This document shows positions 52,610-61,759 of a DNA stretch of 64,000 nt, in pieces. Numbering within the stretch: the stretch's first letter is position 1; every line of letters begins with the position of its first letter. The stretch covers positions 429,087,108 through 429,151,107 of the forward strand of contig CM022303.1 of the NCBI GenBank assembly GCA_011799875.1. The letters are read 5' to 3'. A model generated the notes under the pieces. That model saw nothing but the letters and a program-made list of their open reading frames with translations, was not told where the DNA came from and did no database searches. The stretch is from Thinopyrum elongatum (taxonomy: Eukaryota; Streptophyta; Magnoliopsida; Poales; Poaceae). The translations under genes and the position numbers were made by a program.

Positions 52610-54166
52610 TCAAAGTTCTTTTGGAAAAACATCCTGGAATTCGCAGACAACTGGAACATTTTCGATTCCCTCAAGCGGAGAAGCATTCAACGCATTCAAG
52701 GCATAAATCTGAGCCTCGGCGTTCTGGGTGAGGTGAGCATGGTAATTCACTATCTGACCTGATGGATGCAGGAGGTGTACAACTTTAGTGGCACAATTGA
52801 TTGAGGCATAATGGACCTTCAACCAATCCATTCCCAAGATAAGATCAATCTTGGAGGATTTCAGGATAATCAGAAATGCCTGAAACTTCAACTCTTCAAT
52901 TTCAATAGTGACTTCGGGGCTAAATAAGGAGGCTCGGCATTGGCCCGCGGGAGTGTTAACCGCTAGTGGATATTGCAAGCTTTCATATTTAATGCCATGC
53001 ATGAATGCAAATTCTTTTGACATGAATGAATGCGATGCTCCTGAATCAAATAAAATAGATGCAGGTACTGAATTAACAAGAAGTGTACCCATCACGGTTT
53101 CAGGTTGATCCTGAGCTTCAGCCATGTTGACATGATAGTTCTGTCCACGACCATAAGAAGGTATGACATTGCTGTAGCGAGGCTGAGAATTCCCACGGCC
53201 ATTACCACGGCCAGCAGAAGGAAGAGCTAGCTGATTCTGATTCTGAGAACAATCTCTGGCACGGTGACCTGGCTGGCCACACTTGAAACAGAGTCCACTG
53301 TCAGGACGTGGTGCGGGAGCTCGCGGTGGTGGAGCACGAAGAGGCTGCCTCGGTGGTGGAGGAGGCAGACGGGGTGCAGCATAAGAGGGCCTGTTCACAG
53401 GAGCTGCTGGACGGTACATGCTCTGAGGTATCCAGATGCGGCGCTTCTGGGAAGACGAGCCCGAAGATGAGCCCGCCTCACAGGTGCGTCTGGTTGCTTC
53501 CTTCTGCTTCTTCAGACCAGTCTCGACCATGATAGCCTTATTCACCAAGGTGGCGAAGTCGGGATAGTCTTGGACGAGCAGAGCTAACTGAATATCATGA
53601 TGCAGCCCTTCACGAAACTTCTCCTGTCTACGAGCATCATTGGGGATGTCTTCTTCAGCATAGCGAGACAAGTTAGGGAACTCGCGCTGATAGACTTCCA
53701 TAGTCTTGTTACCTTGAACGAGATTACGGAACTCAGCCTTCTTGTGTGCTATAACGGCTTGAGGAATATAGCGGGCGCGAAAAGCGGTCTTGAACTCCAC
53801 CCAGGTGACGAAAGTTCTAGGAGGTAGGGTCTGTCGGTGAGTGGCCCACCATTGTGCTGTGGGTCCCTTCAGGAAGTATGTCGCGAAAGTGACATAGCTG
53901 GCAGGGGGAACATCAGCTGACTTCATCTCATAAAAGATGTCACGCAAACAGTCATCGGTGTCCAGCGGATTAACTATGTTGCGGAATATCGATGGGTTGA
54001 GTCGCACAAATTCTGGCAGTGTGATTGAGGCTAGCTGATGGTTGGCATTGGGACGAGGGAACTGATCCATAATTCCCGTCATGAACTGATGGTTGAGCTC
54101 AAACTGTTGCATCATCACTGCCATGTAGTCAGGTGGTGGCGGCGGCGGTGGATTGTTATCGGCCAT
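52610..54166 (-). CDS. gag: Element D gag and protease
   Basis: ATG 54164-54166 starts MADNNPPPPPPPDYMAVMM; 518 codons are open to TGA at 52607-52609 or just before. Residues about 85-180 are the retrotransposon Gag core (YFLKGPTAQWWATHR, WVEFKTAFRARYIP). A basic Pro-rich region precedes the zinc knuckle CFKCGQPGHRARDC (293-306, CX2CX4HX4C). The protease active site FDSGASHSF is at 373-381, and LILGMDWLKVHYASINC follows. The frame ends at FPKEL; the normal continuation PPARAFEF lies directly after the stop. Gag assembles particles and the knuckle binds RNA. Confidence 0.95.
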   Translation of the reverse strand: MADNNPPPPPPPDYMAVMMQQFELNHQFMTGIMDQFPRPNANHQLASITLPEFVRLNPSIFRNIVNPLDTDDCLRDIFYEMKSADVPPASYVTFATYFLKGPTAQWWATHRQTLPPRTFVTWVEFKTAFRARYIPQAVIAHKKAEFRNLVQGNKTMEVYQREFPNLSRYAEEDIPNDARRQEKFREGLHHDIQLALLVQDYPDFATLVNKAIMVETGLKKQKEATRRTCEAGSSSGSSSQKRRIWIPQSMYRPAAPVNRPSYAAPRLPPPPPRQPLRAPPPRAPAPRPDSGLCFKCGQPGHRARDCSQNQNQLALPSAGRGNGRGNSQPRYSNVIPSYGRGQNYHVNMAEAQDQPETVMGTLLVNSVPASILFDSGASHSFMSKEFAFMHGIKYESLQYPLAVNTPAGQCRASLFSPEVTIEIEELKFQAFLIILKSSKIDLILGMDWLKVHYASINCATKVVHLLHPSGQIVNYHAHLTQNAEAQIYALNALNASPLEGIENVPVVCEFQDVFPKEL

Positions 54167-54410
54167 CCTGCTAATTCAACAGGGGTAGTTTAGCAGAAGC
54201 CATTGCGAGTGTTTAACAACATGCATGATGTAACATGATGGGATTTAAGTAGTATAACAGATGCTTAATAGTAATCATCAAGTCATACAGATCCATACAG
54301 AGTCGGTTACATTCGGGCAGCATAATGGCGCAAATTTAAAAGCTAGACATGCTAGGTGGCACGCAGGCACACGGTAAAGAAGTACACAACGAGACATAGC
54401 AGAGGCTACC

Positions 54411-55181
54411 TCACCGTCGGAGAAAACCAATGAAACGGGGTAGCTGCAAGTGCGGACGACAGATGTTCATCGCAGAAGGATCCTGTGCTCCATGTGCACT
54501 CTGATGTAGAACCCGGTCTTGAGCTGAAAGAAGAGGTCCACGTGCAGGTGTGTGACCTCCCACAGCAGGCCAATCGATCCCTGATGGCATCTCGATCCTG
54601 CGCGGGTAAAGTATGTGCTCTGGATGTATCCCTGCATGAACAGCTGGTAGCAACTGCGTCTTAGCCTCATAGAGTCGTGCTCGAGTGGTAAACAACTCGA
54701 CGGCAAGAGCCCGAATAGTGCGATCCAGAGCCTGAGTACACTGAATCAGAACTCGCGGATTGTTGCGACGAGGCTCGTACGGGGTACAGATAGCTGTGTA
54801 GTATCTAGTAGCATCTCCAGCAGGGGCATACGGAATGTATCTGTACTCAGAGGCATCCAAGCTAGCACTGTGCTCTCCTCGAAGACGTGCGACAGCAGAG
54901 TAGGCTGCATCATGGACTGCCATCTCAATCGTCACGCCCATACCGTGGAAAAGGTACAGCTCAGAGTCTGAGTTATCCTGCTGATCATAGATGTGAACAT
55001 CAGCATAGTACTGCTCCTGGTTGAACTCATGGTAAACCTCGTAGACCATGTACTCAGGGTACCAGCGGTATCCCAGTCTGATCAAGAGAGCGATCAGAAC
55101 AGCTGGAAACCCAGGGGCATCTCGAGCCCAAGTGGGAAGCACAAGCTGGGTCATAGGTCGAGGTGGGAACAGACGATCCAT
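54411..55181 (-). CDS. Element D leader ORF, dsRBD-like, unknown function
   Basis: An intact 256-codon ORF, ATG 55179-55181 (MDRLFPPRPMTQLVLPTW), between the PBS and gag, in the same direction as gag. The centre reads YYADVHIYDQQ, then LYLFHGMGVTIEMAVHDAAY and SAVARLRGE. The order of a beta-hairpin followed by GxGxTxxxAxxxAAxxAxxxL resembles a double-stranded RNA-binding domain. The lysines usual at the start of its last helix are absent, so RNA binding is uncertain. The N-terminus has LPTWARDAPGFPAVLIALLI. It is the only ORF of D outside gag-protease with no stop, which suggests use or recent acquisition. Alternative: an unrelated helical accessory protein. Confidence 0.6.
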   Translation of the reverse strand: MDRLFPPRPMTQLVLPTWARDAPGFPAVLIALLIRLGYRWYPEYMVYEVYHEFNQEQYYADVHIYDQQDNSDSELYLFHGMGVTIEMAVHDAAYSAVARLRGEHSASLDASEYRYIPYAPAGDATRYYTAICTPYEPRRNNPRVLIQCTQALDRTIRALAVELFTTRARLYEAKTQLLPAVHAGIHPEHILYPRRIEMPSGIDWPAVGGHTPARGPLLSAQDRVLHQSAHGAQDPSAMNICRPHLQLPRFIGFLRR

Positions 55182-55561
55182 CTGAAATAGAAGAAATTCA
55201 GGGTTGTCATATTATGATGAGAAGTATAACCAATCTTGAAAAGAAAGGTTAAACAAAACAATGGAAAGGAAAATGATTATCAGACTAATCAGATCAACGA
55301 TAGGGAAATCGCATAGAAATCCAGCTCTCCGGGTGGACGGAATTTACGAGACCCTAAGTGTCGGTGTTAGTTAATTTAATAAACCCGAAATAGAAGAGAG
55401 ATTAGAGTCCCAGGGTAAAGACGAGGAATAAAAGATCCTAATACCACCCAGTTGGCGACGTGGGCCCGTAAGCCACACAACCAAGTTAGTAAAACAGTTT
55501 TCGGTTACTAGACTCAACTTCGGCCAAGGAATTTGGATAGGGGGATTCCTAGAGGCAGTCG

Positions 55562-55573
55562 GCTCTGATACCA
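55562..55573 (-). other. Element D primer-binding site (initiator tRNA-Met)
   Basis: The complement of GCTCTGATACCA is TGGTATCAGAGC, which pairs with the 3' end of plant initiator tRNA-Met. It starts three bases inside the 5' LTR. This fixes the element on the minus strand. Confidence 0.9.
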
Positions 55574-55576
55574 ACC

Positions 55577-58500
55577 TGTGACGACCCCGGCTTAATCGTG
55601 CACTAATCATACATGCAAATGCACACGATCAAGCCTAGGACTCACTTGAAGATATCACAACACAACTTTAAAACATAAATAAAGTCATACAAGCTTTATA
55701 TTACAAGCCAGGGCCTCGAGGGCTCGAATATGTAGCTCGATGGCATACGAGTGTCAGCGGAAGCATCAGATATCTGGGTACAGATATATTACAGACATGA
55801 AGATAAGCCTTTAGATCGGCGGGGCAAAATAAAAACTACGATAGAAAGGCGTAGGCCTCCTGCCTAGGACTCTCCAAATCCTACTCCTGGTCGTCGGTCG
55901 GCTCCTCGTAGTAGTACTCGCCGGGAGGGTAGTAGTAGTAGTCGTAGTCGTCGACGGGGGCAACTGGCTCCGGGGCTCCGTTGTCTGGTTGCGACAAAAG
56001 GATATGGGGAGAAAAATAAAATAAAGCAAACGTGAGTACTCATCCGAAGTACTCAGCAAGCAAGGATCTACACTACATATGCAACATTTTCAAAGGGAGG
56101 CTGTATATGTGGACTGGGCTACAGAAATGCCAGAATAGAGAGGAAGAGCCTAGTCCTATCGAAGACTAGCATCTTCAAGCATCTTCATTAGTCTTGCAGC
56201 ATTAGAAGAGTGCAGATTAACACAATGTAAAGTAGTAGAAATGTTATCAACCTCGGCCAGAGATTCTTCCTCGACTCCCTGCGAGAAAGCAATCCCAGAG
56301 CCGTACTATCCAGTTCTCATCTCAAGTTCTAGTTGTACTGATCGGGATACAACTCCGAGTGTCCATTACCGTAGGACAGGCTATCGATAGATTAGTTCTT
56401 CCCTGTAGGGGTGCACCAACTTTCCCACCACGCTCGATTAACTCCGGCCGGACACACTTTTCTGGGTCATGCCCGGCCTCGGCCAAACGATACGCCGCAA
56501 CCCGACCAAAAACTTAACAAAGAGGTAAGCATGCCGGACTAAACCTATGCCCCCAGGGGTCCTGGGCCATCGCCCCGGGAACTCCTGCACGTTGCAAGGG
56601 CGGCCGAGAGCAGACCTAGCAACCCCTTAATACAAGCGCAGTTGCTTCACCAGTCCAACTCAGCGCGTGCCGCTCAAACGCTGACATCCATTAAGCTTTG
56701 GCTGAAGTATACGACGCAGAATGCCCATACTATGCCCACGTGATGGTTAGTGCTATCAGGCCAGAGGCCCCTCGGATCAAATATCCAAACCGTAAGTGTG
56801 TTGGTAGTGCGGTAACGAGCAGAGACTCACGAAAGATGTGACCCCGTCGCCCCATCTCGAGGACTTGCGGCAAGGGCGAGGAATGCCCGGCCACGCCTCG
56901 TGTTCAACCCTCGGGCACCATCCAGGTCCACCCGACTCCACATCACTCGCTATTAAGCTCGCGTGGGTACCCCTCAGGGCCGACCCGTCTTTAGTATCAT
57001 GTTTCAGTGTACAGCCATAGTAACCAAAGTATCCGTGTGTCTGACACCAAAGGGACCCTGAGGAATCACCCTCGATGGAATCCCACTTGATGTTTTCGTC
57101 AAGGTGAACGAAGGAGGAATCACCCTCGAGGTCCACTCTTGAAGCGTTGCACGACGGCGTCGTTATCGGGGGTGGTGTAGGAGGAATCACCCTCGCTTAC
57201 CACGACCGATTAACTAACCTACAAGGTTATCATTAGAAGTGCTACCGAGGTATCACCCTCGGCACTCGATAGTAACCCAGTAGTGTCGGCAACTAAAGGG
57301 GAAGTGACGTGAGGTGTCGTGGTCTGATCTTCAATCCCGTTGTTCGGGTCTTCTGATAATCCAGCGGGGCAGCCGGGATAAGTGGGGTCTCTGATGGTCT
57401 CTACCCAACTTATTCTAAGCAGTTTAGGATAACAGATAAGTATCAACAGCAGGTTACAAGTAAACAGGCTATGCAACAGACATAGGATAACAGAACAGCA
57501 GCAATTCTAATGCAAGCAAAAGAGAGAAGATAATAGGCAATATAGGCATGTTCAAAATGGGGGTGCTTGCCTGCAAGCTCTGGGGCAAGTGGCTGGTCGT
57601 CGGGGACGTAGTCGTTCTCCGGAGCGGCGTCTGCCTCAGGAGCTACGTCAACGTCGGGGTCTAATCGAGAGAGAAGAGGGGGAAGAAATAGGTAAGCATA
57701 ATGCAAATAGATGTAACACGGGGCATGCTATGCTAGGATGCAATGCAAGGTTGCCTTAAGATGCATCTAAGTCACTCCGGTTATTTTAGGATTTAAGATT
57801 GGATTTATTATCCGGTAAGTATGCACTATTCATCTACTGGAATCGGTCTAAAAGTTACGGGTTCTCCTACGTAGGAGGTTCCGGTATGGAAACAAACGAC
57901 ACGATCAGATTCGTCTCGTCGTTCTGAGCAACTTTCATGTTTTAAGTTTTTTGATCTGAGTTACGGTTTAAAAGTTATTAATTTTCAAAGATTAAATGAT
58001 TTTCTAGAATTTATTTTAATTTACAGAAAATGATTTATGACATCAGCATGACGTCACTGTGATGTCAACAAGTCAACTGTGGCTGACCAGGGTCAAACTT
58101 GACATGTGGGTCCAGTGGGACCCACATGTCAGCCTCTGTTATTTAACAGTGATATAATCTAATCTAACAGGGTTAATTAATCAGGTGGGGCCCTCCTGTC
58201 AGTGTCACTAACTGTTTAATTAATTAAGCTTAATTAGCAAAATGATTAATTAGACTAATAAAAGAGGCAGGCCCACATGTCAGTGGCACATGTGAACAGT
58301 GCCCCCGCGTTGACCGCGGTCAATGCGGTCAAACCAGCGGCGGGGCCCTCAGGCAGAGACACAGGGCGGGCCCCACGCCACGCTAGGTCAGCGCCGGTGC
58401 CGTCAAGCACTTCGGCGAGCTAAAAAATGGCGGCCGACGCCGGCGAGCCTCGGATCTTCGCTACAGATGGCAGTTTCGCGTGATTTTTGTTGCATTCGAA

Positions 58501-59640
58501 CGAGTCCACTGCGCCGCATCGAGCTGAGCCAAAATGGGGACTCGAGGTGACCGAAAAATGGCCGGAACGGCGAGGTGCCGCAGTGACCGAAGTTTGGCGG
58601 AATGACGGGCTCGCTACGGGAGAGCTTACGGCCCAGAGAGAAGAAAAGGGGAAAAGGAGGAGCTCACCGCGTGGCTACGAAAAGCCCGTGGGAGCTTAGG
58701 AGCGCAGGGGAGCTCGGGGTCGCTGGATTTGTCGGTGTCAGTGGAGTCGGCGTCGAGCTCGATTCCGTCTGAGCAGTCCCTCCCAGGCTCAACGCCGGGT
58801 TGTGGTCGGTGTAGACGAACGAGGCGGAGACGTCGGGCTTGACGGGGACGCGAATGGTCGCCGGTGGCCGTGGATCGACGCCGGGCACGGCGGCAGCGGC
58901 GTTCGGGATGGAGGAGGAGGAAGAGGGGGAAGCGAGCACACCAGGGAGAGAGAGCGATGAGGAGTGAGAGTGCGAGCCAGGGGGAGTGGTTCGAGACGAC
59001 CAGGGGGAAGGGCTCGGGGCGCCCTTATTCCCTCGCCCAGCTGCCCCATCGTGGTGGCGAGCAGCGGCTGGAACGAGCGCGCGCGTCCACAGGGACGATG
59101 ACACGGAGGAAGGAGCAGGTGAGTGAGTGGGCTGGGCCGTCTCGGCCCAGTAGCCAGGTAAGTTTCTGCCACTTTTCTTTTTCTGTCATTTTCTCTTTTA
59201 GCTAATTAACAGAGAAGAAAATGGATTTGTTTGAGCATCCAGGTATCTTAGAAAAATTATGGAACTTGGCCCATAAATTCCAGGGCATTATAATGCACTG
59301 GCAAAAATTATTTTGGAGGCATAAGGAATAGGTTAGATATTATTAGAAATTAAAAAGGACAAGTTATATGCTGCTGGACTAATGTTTTAATGTCCAGGGC
59401 ATTTTGGGAACTTTTATGAGGTTGGTCTTAAATTTTATAATTGTCTTGGGATTATTTGCAATATGGTGAACATTTTTCCAGAGGTGTTTGAGCCAATTTA
59501 TTTTGCACTTTAGAATTTGAGTTCATTTTCAGAATTGGATTTGATTCGTTCTGATTAACCACTATGACTAGGCACTGCAAATGATATGACTTGGCATTAT
59601 TAGTAGTTGATCACAGTGGCTAATACATAGGGGTGTTATA
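55577..59640 (-). repeat. Element D 5' LTR
   Basis: 4,064 bp. The terminal dinucleotide has mutated: element orientation starts TATAACACC rather than TGTAACACC. It keeps the 132 bp (55651-55782) deleted from the 3' LTR and has a short duplication (CATCTTCAAG) near 56.17 kb. Otherwise it is very similar to 45797-49718. Confidence 0.94.
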
Positions 59641-59645
59641 GCCCC

Positions 59646-60942
59646 GGTCTGAACCGCAACTTTACGGTGATGCAGCACACGGCTCTTTGCCAAAGGCTGT
59701 TTCGGCTCAAGACCGACAAGACTGACATGGCCGACAAGACTGACAAGGCCAACAAGACCGACAAGCCGTTCAGGTTGCCGGCGGGGGTGGTCCCCTTGTG
59801 CAACAACTCCGCCCTGACCTCACTCATCGCCATGATGCCGGTGTTCGACGCCCATGGCCTTGATCAGACCTGGGCCGAGCCAGACGTGGAGCAGGTGCAG
59901 GAGTTCTTCAACAACCTATCGGAGAGGGCCGTCCGGGAAGAGATGCAGCTCATCCGCCCCACCACCGACGAAGAGGTGGCATATATCGTCAGCAGAGCGG
60001 AAGAGGCATCTCTTTCTGAGGAGGCCGGCAGCGTCGGCTCCGTGGAGGACGAGGCCGATGCGAAGGAGTATTTTGCCGAGCGGGAGGAGCCCGTCGGAGA
60101 GCATAGCGGCACAGGCGCCGGGGGTCCTCTTGCTGAAGAGGCGGCCTAGGAGATGGCTGAAGAGACAGCAGAAGAGGTGGAGCCCCCAGCCCAAAGGACA
60201 AAACGTGTCCTTCGGCGAGCCGTCTCCGGCGAGCCAGTCCAGTAGGCCTCTTCGCATGAAGAGGGCCCCGGCAAGGGAGCGGCCGACAAGGCAGCGCAGC
60301 GGAAAGAGGCCCAGTCACAGCCAGTGCGCCATACGAGGCGCACGGTTGCGGCAGCAAAGGAAGCAGCGGCTGCGGCCTCCACCATGGCCAAGCGGCCCAG
60401 GCCTCCATCCCCCCTCGCACGGACACCATACCGGAGGCCGACTTCGACCTCTCGTCCTTCAGCCCGAAGAGAAAGAGGAGGCCAGAAGAAGAAGACGAGT
60501 AAGTATCTTGCCGCTTTCTTCATCCCCTGAGCCTCTGTTTTGGTTATCTCATCTGACTTGATCTTGCCTTGACTTGTCTCCTCAGTGACACGAAAACGTT
60601 GGCACAAAGGGCGGCGAAGAAGGCCAAGACCTCGATGGGCGACGAGCCTCCGGCAAGCACCTCAGGTGCACCGGAGACGATCACGATCAGCCTGGATCCC
60701 AGCCCACGACACAGCCCCCAACCCAGCCCCCAGCGTGAGCCCATTACTCATTTTTCGCTGGCGAGTGTCAGGGTGTGCATCTTCACTGCTAACCTTGCCG
60801 GGTTCACAGGAGAAGAACGGCAACAAGAGGAGCCGCTAAGGGCCACCCCCGACATGTCACCTCCATCAACCACACCACCCAGGGAGGGGTCCCCGGCAAG
60901 GGCTTCCACCGACGAGCCCACGCGTGTGGAGGAAGAGCTGGC
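59646..60942 (+). pseudogene. Element E antisense gene, continuation and later exons
   Basis: The frame continues from exon 1 with GLNRNFTVMQHTALCQRLF, DKTDMADKTDKANKTDK and VVPLCNNSALTSLIAMMPVF. It then becomes acidic (EEASLSEEAGSVGSVEDEAD), hits TAG at 60147-60149 and a second stop near 60243, and turns basic. Splice signals follow: donor GTAAGT at 60499, acceptor at 60585, exon to 60734, acceptor at 60809. The last exon (EERQQEEPLRAT) is cut at 60942 by a CACTA terminus. Confidence 0.7.
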
Positions 60943-61149
60943 CACTAAAAGAAATATGTCAACTTGTGACCTTCTCTGAGTGACCCCGGCTGAATTGGTC
61001 GTAAATCCACGGCCATTTCGCTTGGAAGGGCTCAAATCCTGAAATTGCCTTACACCAAATGGTCATAAAGCAGACAAGAGTTGTCAACGACCTTATTTCT
61101 ACCTGATTACGACGAATTTAAATGGTCATGAGGTTGTGAACGTGGATGC

Positions 61150-61759
61150 ATTGGTACTTAAGGTGTCGCTCAAGGTGGGCTTGGGCCTCGGTGGAACGAG
61201 GCCACCTTCTTTTAAAAAAAAAAAATCTGTGTGCCATGTAGGCCTTGGCCCATCCAGGAAGAAATGTGGGATGCCCTCATATTACTCAAAAAAAACATAT
61301 ATTCGGCCCAACGAAAATGAGAAATAACAAGTTTTTCATGTATTTAAATTTTTATAACCAATATCAACAATGTTTTATATGTATAAAAAAATGTACAATG
61401 TGTAAAAACAAATATAGACATCAAAACGTATGTATGAAAAGATGCTTTTTTGTTGGGAATATATGAAAATATGTTAATCACGTATTTGAAAAAAGTTAAA
61501 CATATATAAACAATATGTACAATGTGTCTTAAAAAATGTAGACATGTGTTCAAAATATTAGACATCAAAATATTTATAAAAAATGTTAATGATGTAACTA
61601 AAAACCGTTTAATATCTATAAAAAATGTTTCTAGTGTACACAAATTTGTTCATAAAATGTGGTCTAATATTCTTGAAAAATGGAGAAGTTTTTTTACAAA
61701 AAATACTTGTTAGGTTCTTAAAAAAAACTCATTTTGCGAACTCGAAAAATGGAAAATGA
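61150..61759. other. AT-rich CACTA interior, no gene
   Basis: Very AT-rich DNA with degenerate ATATGTAAAAAA-type motifs. Open frames are short and of Lys/Asn/Phe composition dictated by the base bias. Confidence 0.5.

Larger units (their letters stand above)
45797..59640 (-). mobile_element. Element D: Ty3/Gypsy chromovirus (Tekay-like), 13.8 kb
   Basis: Perfect TSD GCCCC (45792-45796 and 59641-59645) flanks two LTRs of about 4 kb. In its own direction: 5' LTR 55577-59640, tRNA-Met PBS, an extra leader ORF, gag-protease, RT, RNase H, integrase, chromodomain, PPT, 3' LTR 45797-49718. The CCHC knuckle, GPF module and chromodomain place it in the chromoviruses; the very long LTR and TGTAACACCCC start suggest the Tekay/Del group (inference). 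Six in-frame stops disable pol, but the overall structure is complete. Confidence 0.95.
43510..60942 (-). mobile_element. Element E: Tat-like Gypsy retrotransposon, 3' part, split by D and cut by a CACTA
   Basis: Only the 3' LTR (43510-44587), the PPT side and an antisense gene are present. The LTR runs TGTC to GACA, and the inside edge (plus-strand GGAGCCCCCGGGCC) is the complement of the PPT GGCCCGGGGGCTCC. This makes it a minus-strand element whose pol would lie to the right. The left TSD candidate is CGTAG (43505-43509). Chromovirus D sits inside (45797-59640). The element is interrupted at 60942 by a CACTA end, and the remainder, if any, lies outside the window. Confidence 0.82.
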
